Assembly (NCBI GenBank): GCA_038380435.1
Contig: JAWZYU010000017.1
Location: 23,807,283 to 23,871,282, forward strand
Direction: 5' to 3'
Length of the DNA: 64,000 bases
From: Ryuthela nishihirai
Taxonomy: Eukaryota > Arthropoda > Arachnida > Araneae > Heptathelidae
Shown: positions 56,376 to 64,000 of the stretch, one piece after another
How the letters are laid out: each line of letters starts with the position of its first letter
Numbering within the stretch: position 1 is the first letter of the stretch
Translations under genes and position numbers: made by a program
The notes under the pieces: model-generated
What the model was told of the DNA's origin: nothing
The model's input: the letters and a program-made list of their open reading frames with translations, nothing else
Databases searched by the model: none

Positions 56376-57744
56376 AGATGTAATTTAAGAATTGTAAGTT
56401 GTAGTCCAAGCTACTATTCAAACATTTATGGTGGATTATTAAAAATATTTTTAATTATTATATGAAGTGAATGAGATAAAAACAAGTAGCTTTCTTTCTG
56501 AAGTTAATTCTTAAAATTTTATTTTTATCTCTGTGGAATTTTATATAGAAGGCTTGGATGTAACATGGTGTGTGTATTTTTTTTTTTAATTTTCACTTTT
56601 TCATTAAATCTTTTCTTGAATATTTTCCTTAAGATTTTCTATCAAGAAAAACCATGCAGATAATTAAGTTCATTAGGAGGGATTTTTTTTTTTTCATTAT
56701 ATAAATTAGCCTGAATTTTTCCATATTAGTCCAAAGTCATCCAGTCACTTTTCAATGCACATTTTCTGTCTTAATTTATGGGCATTTTGTGAATAAAGAT
56801 GTACATTTATATCTTATCCATTAATCAATGTTCAGCTAATCTGGTGTTCCTTTCGATAGCTTTTTCCTCCTTCATTAAAAAAAATACCCCCTCTTCCTCC
56901 CCTCTCCAAAAAAAAAAAGCAACCTAAGAATCTATGTTACTCTCAAAATCTGAAAATATACTCTCTAGTTCTCACAAATACTCAATTTAAAATTTACGCA
57001 ATTTAGATTGAAACCTTCCCAATATATTTCCCACTTATACTTCCTATAGGATTTAGTGATATCCTAAAAATATTAACAATGTACTTATGTTCAAGTGAAG
57101 CAGAATGAATGAAAATATAAATAAGCAGGTTTGGTCAGGAAAAATTCCACACAGTTTACTAAACACTAGCCAAAATACTGTAAACTAAAGCTTTGACAAA
57201 AACAATTCTGTTCCAGATAATGTTTCAAATTTAAGACACTAATTAAAAAATTATATTCACAATGTAAAAAGATCACACACAAAATTTTTTATATTTTCAG
57301 TTTTGGTTTAAAATGTAAGTTACAATATCATACATCTTTGTATTATGTTACATATGTGCTTATATGAAATTTACTAAATATAAAGTTTAATTATACAAGT
57401 ATTTCTAGTAGTTGATTTTCCTTAAACCTAGCCCAATGCATATATTTACATTTGTGTTAGGTGGCTGGCCCCTACAGGGATTTAAATTTTTGACCTGTTT
57501 TATATGTGATTTATATTAAGAGCAATAACATATGAAATTATTATTCTATATTATACATATACATGGTAGTTTTTGATTTTATGTGTCACTTATACTGAAA
57601 TTTAAAAACATGGAAAAAAATATTTATATAATATTTCATGTGTCTCAACTAAATGAATATAACTCTAAAATATTTTCTTTTAAAGCCAGATAAAACTTTT
57701 TAAGCCATAACTTAATTAAGACCCATTATTACTCCAATGTTTAG

Positions 57745-57911
57745 GACTACTCTCGCACGCTGGAGAGCAGCTCAAGTAGCAGAACAAGGTAAAGGTCAAC
57801 AAGAACGTAGACCTTTTTTGGCCTGTGAATGTGATGATTTACATAAAGCTGAAAAGTGGAGAATGCAGATTATTAGAGAAATAGCAAAGAAAGTTGCTCA
57901 GATTCAGAATG
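57745..57911 (+). CDS. ISY1: ISY1 exon (residues about 9-65)
   Basis: 167 bases after acceptor ...CCAATGTTTAG and before donor GTAAGT. It completes Met and encodes TTLARWRAAQVAEQGKGQQE, RRPFLACECDDLHKAEKWRM and QIIREIAKKVAQIQN. The RRPFLA...KAEKWR and EI(A/S)KKVAQIQN segments are highly conserved ISY1 signatures. One base is left to form Ala with the next exon. Confidence 0.97.
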
Positions 57912-58216
57912 GTAAGTTCATTAATCCAACTTTACTGTATCATTGCATGAACTTTATCCAGCCAAATATAAATAATTGAACAGTTTAAGAAGTAGATATT
58001 GCTTTGCTAAAGCAGTTTATCTTGTCAGCTATCTCTGACAAATGTCTGCAATTTTGAGAAAGATCCATTTTAGCAGGTAGTCATCATAAATTAGATTTAT
58101 ATGCATTAAAGTTAATTTGTTTTTTGAATAAATAGGATAATTAAAATTAATCATAAAACTATGTATGACCACAAAGTAATAAGAAAGAATGTGAATATAC
58201 TGTGTCATACATTATT

Positions 58217-58389
58217 TGGGTTGGGTTGTTTACCCTCTGAGCAGAACTTTCATGCACACAATGGGGTAAATGACCAGGTCACAAGGACCCCAAAAATTCG
58301 GAGAAGGATCGGGGAGAGAACCCACTGGAACAGCCTCTTGGGAGACAGATGGTAGCCTCCCATCAAGGACATCCAGTGTGTTCTTTAAC
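58217..58389 (-). repeat. SINE family A, truncated, reverse orientation
   Basis: TTGGGTTGTTTACC, then CACACAATGGGGTAAATGACC and CCACTGGAACAGC. Only the 3' half of the family is present. It lies in the ISY1 intron 57912-58875. Confidence 0.88.
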
Positions 58390-58875
58390 TCTTGCAGCGT
58401 CCGATTTTTTTTTTTTTTTTTCTAAAAATGCCACTTCTGAGCCTCATTATGAAACAACTAATGAATAAAATAGTTGCATTACATACTAAAAGAAAGCATT
58501 TAATTCTGAACAAAAAATATATAATTTAAAAGGGAAAATATGGTAGGTAAGCATAAAAAAAAGTTGTAAGTTCATTTTTAGTGACCTGGATGACAGTTGT
58601 TGAAAGCAAAAAAGTAATTAATAATATATATTATGCACTGATTAGGCATTTTGTATTATAAGCAAACAAAAAAGTCTGTAGCAAATAATTTGAAATTTGC
58701 TTTAAAATTGTGCTATCTTACCAACATACTTCATATCAAAAGGTTAATAATGTGGATATATTAGATAATCTACTAATGAATACAAACATCATTACTAAGA
58801 TTGTACTGATTTTGAAAGTAGTTTTTTAGCATATTAAAAAGGAATTACATTTCTGAATGATGTGTTTTGTTTCAG

Positions 58876-58988
58876 CCGGTCTTGGAGAATTTCGAATCAG
58901 AGATTTGAATGATGAAATTAACAAGTTATTACGTGAAAAAGGGCATTGGGAGACAAGAATCAAAGAACTTGGTGGACAAGATTACACA
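58876..58988 (+). CDS. ISY1: ISY1 exon (residues about 65-102)
   Basis: 113 bases after acceptor TTTTGTTTCAG and before donor GTATGT. Encodes (A)[37 protein letters not shown]. This is the most conserved ISY1 block. Ends exactly between codons. Confidence 0.97.
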
Positions 58989-60999
58989 GTATGTGTCAGT
59001 TTTTTAAATGTTTTAAAAATGATATAAACATTATTTTCTTTTATTGTATAGAAATATGCTTTAATGCAATAATTTTGACACACTTTCCATCTTGAGCAAT
59101 ATATCAAATATGTTTGAAATTATTTCTGAATCAGATGGTATCTTAAGGAAATGACAGTAAATGCAACTAAATTTAAACTGAGTGTAATTTTGTATGTTTG
59201 AAATTTATTTTAAAAGTTTTCAACCCTTATCATATCCAAGGCCAGTTAATTGTTTTCATCTTTCTAGTTCTAGTGGATGCATTCAGTGGTACCCATTCTG
59301 CAGTGCAAGATTATATTTTTTTCAAATGAAAATTGACAACTTGTAATCAAATTAAAAAAAAAAATACATGATATTTTTATCTGTTGATTCTGCTTGAATA
59401 AAATGATTCTAAATCTGAAAATATATTCCATGGGGCCTCTGATTACCTTCAGGCACTTATACTGGAATAACATCATAGTTATTCACCCCTCAACACAGTT
59501 GTTCCATAATTAATTTATCAATGGTTTCAGTTTCAGAATTTCAGCTATTCTTTTCTTTGAAGTAAACCTGCAATGTTTTTAAAACTTTTGAAAAGAAGTA
59601 AATTTTTATCTAGTAGTGAAAGTTGTATTATCTATCAACTACATAGTCACTTATGGTCCATATTTTAGTAGACTTTCAGTTTCAAAAGTATTCTTTTACT
59701 TTGCCATCATATGCACATATGAATTTTAAGACTATTTGTATCTTTACAAATATGATTTAATTTGTTTATTGAGTTTTATTGAAGTTTCTTTCATTGTGTT
59801 AAACAAATGCTTATGTCTTGTTAATATAATAAGGTGGATCCTAGGCCCTGCATGGGTGATGAGTCATATCAGAATTCAGTTGCCAATTTTTATGTGTTTA
59901 AATTCCAGTGATTGCATTGATATGCATAGAAGAAATTAGTCTAATGATTTTTATGACTTTTTAGAACATTGGAGACAATTTTTCTATGAGAAATATTTGC
60001 TGAATCTGTATACACTAGTCCAAAGTGGTAATTGCAACACCACAAAGTTAATGAAGGAATCCTATGAAATCATATACTTGTACAAGGAACATCATGAGAA
60101 GCAAGTGATTAAAGTTGGAAATGTATGCAAAATATTAGTCTTTATAAATAACCTGAGTATGATCATTTTTAGCAGTGAAACAGGTTCATCCACACATCAT
60201 CGATCAGTATTTGCAGCCCTGGTAGTGCAAGCAAGAGAACCCCTGTGCAGTGATCAGTGCCCCAAATGTGCTCAGTGGGTATAGGTTCAAAGATTGTGAG
60301 GCTTATGATGGTGTCCATGCAACTTAAACTATCTTTGGTAGCACATACATACAGTGTGAATGGGTGGGCATACAGTGTGTGGGGGTGAATAATTCATATT
60401 CTTCAGAGTGATTGCATCTGCCTGACAAGCATTAACAAGTAGCCTTTTAATTCAGAAGTATTCCTTTTTCCCATATTTAACAGCTTACTCTTGTGTGATG
60501 TTAAATCTGTGTGTAGTTGAAAATCACATCACTTACTTAATAAATTTCTTGATGTTAGTTCAACTGAAAAGGCAGTTATTACTCTTAGTTGATATTAATA
60601 TCAATTTTAGAGTAAAAATTGTCTTGAGGTAGGTGAAATATGAACCCACAACCTCCTGATAACCTATCAGTATGTCAGCAGATGATAGGACTGCTGTTCA
60701 TATCATCAAATAGAGGAAAGCTTGATCTGCAGCCAGTAGCTCAACAGTCAAAGCACCTGACATGATATCAGGGTGGTTGTGGGTTTGTATCCCACCCGGC
60801 TTAAGATTATTTTTCCTCCAAAATTGATATCAATGTCGGATAAGAGCTTTTCAGTTGAAGAACTTGTCATTGCACTGTGTGACTTAATATTTTTCATACT
60901 TCAAACTTGAGACATTCACTAAATTATACATAAAGGTTCTAATGTTTTTATATATGTTTTCACTTACTGTGAATATTCATTTGATCTTGAAATATTTAG
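58989..60999 (+). other. ISY1: ISY1 intron, 2.0 kb
   Basis: Contains the third fold-back element (60559-60862). The open frames at 59736-60284 show no recognisable protein family and lie within the intron. Confidence 0.75.
60559..60862. mobile_element. Fold-back element with tRNA-like head, locus 3
   Basis: Left arm 60559-60681 (TTCAACTGAAAA, AATATCAATTTTAGAG, GAACCCACAACCTCCTGATA) pairs with right arm 60752-60862 (ATCAGGGTGGTTGTGGGTTT, CAAAATTGATATCAATG, TTTTCAGTTGAA). Next to it, CCAGTAGCTCAACAGTCAAA and GTGGGTTTGTATCCCACCC resemble tRNA A and B boxes. Confidence 0.82.
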
Positions 61000-61065
61000 G
61001 TAGTGGGTCCCAAGATGCTTGATCAAGAAGGAAAAGAAGTTCCTGGCAACAGAGGATATAAGTAT
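61000..61065 (+). CDS. ISY1: ISY1 exon (residues about 103-124)
   Basis: After acceptor GAAATATTTAG the frame reads VVGPKMLDQEGKEVPGNRGY KY-like, the family VGPKMLD(H/Q)EGKEVPGNRGYKYF block. Two donors are possible: GTATGT at 61062 (better consensus, splitting the Lys codon) or GTAATC at 61066. The next exon, expected to begin (K)YFGAAK-like, was not found before 64000. Confidence 0.95.
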
Positions 61066-63409
61066 GTAATCCTTTCATTTCTTTATTTAATTAAAATTTG
61101 AATTATTGAAATTATTTTTGCAGACTTTTAAAACATTTAGTATTATTATTTTATAGAGCTGTCAATAGTATTCAAATTTATGAAATAAACAATTGTAGAA
61201 TTCTTCATTGTCCTTCTGCTCATTAACATTTTCTGTCAACCAAACCTTTTTTGAAAATTTAGGTTGTAGATTACCAATAAAAGTTAGCACATTACTAAAA
61301 ATTGTTTGATATAGTGGAATAATTTGTTACTGCAAGAATTTTTCACACATTCATGAAAACTTTCTGTAAATTTTTAAGTTACCATTAGATCTTAGATACA
61401 GGATTTCTTTATTATTAACAGGTTATGATTATATGGTACCTAATCATAACAAAGAACAATATCTGTCAAAGATATACCATCAATATTTATTTCAAATTAC
61501 TTTGACAGTGACAACATTAGTTGTTGATCCTCTAAGTTTATCTGTATTAACATGATAATTTCCTCTTAGAATTGTGTATCCAGTGTTCTGCAAGCTGTGT
61601 GTGACAGTGAAGCCACAAGTGAGCCACAAAATTCTTTAAGGAAAGAGAAACACGTTCATGCTTCCCTACTGTGTCACTTCCTTTTCATGCCTTGATTGCC
61701 ATAATGTTCTGCAAATTGTTGATAGGCTTAAAAAGTTTGATCACTGGTCTAGACGTGTGAACCACCTGTATACCACAATTGCAAAATTCAACCTAAAAAA
61801 AATTTGTATTCGTGTTTTGAAATCATTAGAAAATAAAATTGGATTTCACAGAGTGAAAAATCGAAATTTTCTCAATAATAATGAATGAATTTACTTTATC
61901 AATATTATTTATGCTATTAATATTGCAATGCGTTAAAATATTTAATTACAACAATATCACAGTTAAGTGTAGAATCTAAAGATAACTAACAGTCTGGAAT
62001 TTTAAGTAATGTTAATCTTTTACCTTTTTTTTTTAATAATGAAGGTGACATTGCTGCCACAAATAACATTCAACTTACAGAAATGTTTTATCATGGCAAA
62101 AGTGTTATATTATGGTAAAGTCCTTTGGAAGTGGTCCACATCCAAAGTCCTGCAGAACTTTGGAAGTGGTTCATATTACAGAAGTTTGGTGATATTCCAC
62201 ATTTATAATCACTGGTTCACTCACAGACTTGCAGCTGATGTTACAGTATGCCAGTTGATGAAAGCAGACTACTTGCTGTTTCACAGAGGTATTGCTGAAG
62301 ATGACAGTGGCAACATGTAGTAGCACTCAGATGACATGTTGTAATAGTATGCTGCATTGGCTCTTTGGTGAAGGCCATGTCATTCTCTAAAGAGGCTTAA
62401 GGCTATTATTGCCATTATTGTGGAACATCCAGCAAAACTACATTAAAACTTTAAAGAAAAGTTTAAAAATAAATTTGTGTAAAATTATTAATAATTTGTG
62501 TGTAAAAAAAAAAAAAAAACGTGGTTGCCATTTTTAAAAATAGCTACCACAACTACAACAGCTAGTCACAAATAATGAGACTACTTATACTAAATATTTG
62601 AAGATTTGTGAGGTTTAGGCACTGTTTGATTTCAAAGTAATTCCTTTCACATACCAAAAATTTTTTGCATCACTCCAGACACTTCTCAAACACATGAAAC
62701 AACTTGAATAGGGTAGACAATTTGTAGCTAATGTTTAAGTATTGGAAATTACCAAAAATTACATGGGGTGAGATATGTACTGTAGTGTGGGTATCTACTG
62801 ACTGGTTTTCTAAGCTTCATGCACATCTCTGTCTGAAAGTGAATGAAATATTTGCTATGCCACTGCAAATCAGGCTTCTTATGAAAATTCGAACAAATGC
62901 ACACACTGTGGAAAACAGTTATCTCTGCACTAGTAGCTAAAACAAATTTGAGGAAGCAATATAATGCCCTTGCCATCTTGATCAAGGCCATTGAAGATAT
63001 CAGTGTTTGATAATCTCATTACTTTTCAAACTCCCCTTGCATATTAACAGTTTATATAGGGGGTGTTTATGCTATGCAATCCACTAATATGCATGTATCT
63101 TGGCAAAATATTCATGGAAACAAAATCAGATTTCTACAAACATGCATTCATATTGCTTACATTATTACAACAAATGTTGGAATTGGGCACCTGCATTATT
63201 TTGGCAGAGTCGACTCTATGGAACATGTTTTTGGATGTTCTATATAGAATGTTCATATTGGCTGCTGCCACTTCATGCTGAACATTATTTTCCTTCATGT
63301 TTTTTGACATTCTTTAAATGATTTTGTCTGCCAATATGTTTTTAGTGAAAACACAAGTTCCTTTAAAAAAAAATAATAATAAAAGATGGACAAAAGACAG
63401 ATAACCTAG
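61066..63409 (+). other. ISY1: ISY1 intron continuing to the window end
   Basis: AT-rich. Frames at 61658-61888 and 62009-62320 have no recognised motif, and no exon of the ISY1 C-terminal half was found. Contains an A run at about 62502-62519. Confidence 0.55.
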
Positions 63410-63525
63410 AAGTTGTGTTAGGCTTGTCCTGGTTTCTCATACAACATACAAGCTCTTATACAAGGACATGCCCTGCTGGTCTTACTGGTTGGGTATGCTA
63501 ACCACTAGACCAGGTAGGTATTAAG
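63410..63525 (-). repeat. SINE family C, uninterrupted copy
   Basis: CTGGTTTCTCATACAACATA...CTTATACAAGGACATG and GCTAACCACTAGACCAGGTA match the split copy at 23960-24485. The minus strand has the A-box-like TGGTCTAGTGGTTAGCAT. Confidence 0.65.
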
Positions 63526-64000
63526 AGCTCATAATCATAATGTATGGAAAACCAGTTCACATTGAACAAGACACAGAACTAAAATGATACCTTTGCAAAG
63601 AGTAGAATGTACAAGAAGCACTATGGTGGCACCACTTGCATAAATGGTCGCGCATTGTTTCGTGTGAATGGAAATGTGTTGTGTTAAGATTTCATTTGTT
63701 TCCAAGTGTATTTTGTGGAGATACATATTGATGGGTTGTGTAGTGGAAAAACACCTTGCATGTTAAATGATGACATAACACAGTAACTAAAAATTTAGAT
63801 ATATTGCAGATTTTTAGCTGCATTTTTTTGAAATTTCTTTTCATTTTATCCATAACTAATGTACTTTTGCAGTGGTATAACTCAGGTAGAGTGTTTGAGG
63901 GTTTAAACCCTTTCATGTGAAAATCTTATTGAAAAAAAAATCATTAATTCATAGTTTGCAATGACAAAAATATTAAAACCCTTTTTCAGTTAGCCCCCCC
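63526..64000 (+). other. ISY1: Window end, ISY1 intron, no exon seen
   Basis: No coding signal was recognised. The window ends in a C run. Confidence 0.45.

Larger units (their letters stand above)
53217..57744 (+). other. ISY1: ISY1 intron, 4.5 kb, filled with repeats
   Basis: Holds a LINE relic (54250-55664), truncated and full SINE B copies, and a fold-back element (55671-55841). 53261-54240 and 56376-57730 are AT-rich without recognised features apart from a run of 12 C at 53703-53714. Confidence 0.7.
53194..61065 (+). other. ISY1: ISY1 gene (pre-mRNA splicing factor), 5' half in window
   Basis: Four exons join in phase: 53194-53216, 57745-57911, 58876-58988 and 61000-61061 (or 61065). 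After a Met from an unseen upstream exon, they encode ARNAEKAMTTLARWRAAQVA and continue to NRGYKY, about 124 of the roughly 285 residues usual for the family. Introns are 4.5, 1.0 and 2.0 kb, and the intron after the fourth exon exceeds 2.9 kb. ISY1 belongs to the NineTeen-associated part of the catalytic spliceosome. The C-terminal half must lie beyond 64000. The introns hold SINEs, LINE relics and fold-back elements, as in ordinary large introns. Confidence 0.95.

Noticed and set aside
62009..62320. 103-codon frame considered as an ISY1 exon
   Set aside because: It contains none of the conserved ISY1 C-terminal text and lacks a phase-compatible acceptor.

Overview
This is AT-rich eukaryotic DNA (by eye about one third G+C). 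It has spliced genes with introns of 1-7.5 kb and is dominated by transposable elements. The ISY1-type protein, the DD41D-like, Tc1 and hAT transposases and the tRNA-derived SINEs fit an arthropod, perhaps a chelicerate. The lineage is an inference and not proven. There are no bacterial operons, CRISPR arrays or functional RNA genes.

Genes. Two host genes can be supported, both on the + strand. (1) At 53194-61065, four consecutive coding exons of the spliceosome factor ISY1 join in phase and give about the first 124 residues. The first exon lies upstream at an unknown place and the 3' half lies beyond the window. (2) At 23608-34304, three exons with good splice sites and matching phases end in a stop followed by an AATAAA signal. 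They read as the C-terminal end of an unrecognised protein.

Mobile DNA, left to right. 0-10 kb: a Tc1 relic, a small hAT MITE with a perfect target duplication, tRNA-derived SINEs (family B), and a pogo-like deletion derivative that keeps an acidic protein tail. 10-15 kb: a 3.4-kb hAT transposon with an exact 8-bp target duplication and a broken BED-finger transposase, carrying a LINE fragment inside it and itself inserted in an older element. 15-23 kb: two 3' fragments of a jockey-like LINE, MITEs, strong hairpins, a ZMYM1-like hAT relic and SINE family A. 24-39 kb: more hAT MITEs, SINE-in-SINE nesting and a pair of near-identical 110-bp retroposed tails. 39-40.5 kb: a mariner-superfamily element with terminal repeats identical at 68 of 69 positions but a broken transposase. 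44-47.7 kb: a large imperfect palindrome with about 1.1 kb inserted in its right half. 48-56 kb: LINE relics, an internally deleted Tc1 element and fold-back elements with tRNA-like heads. 56-64 kb: mostly ISY1 introns.

The SINEs (A, B, C) carry recognisable A-box and B-box promoter motifs. Some copies have 12-bp target duplications and one of these is 5'-truncated, as expected for LINE-driven insertion. The candidate LINE families are the RT fragments at 11.1, 30.1, 42.3, 51.9 and 54.2 kb and the jockey-like ones at 15.8, 19.8 and 48.8 kb. All are dead in this window. I found no convincing undescribed enzymatic system. The most unusual material is structural: the fold-back elements, the 44-47 kb palindrome and two palindromes conserved in the SINE B body.
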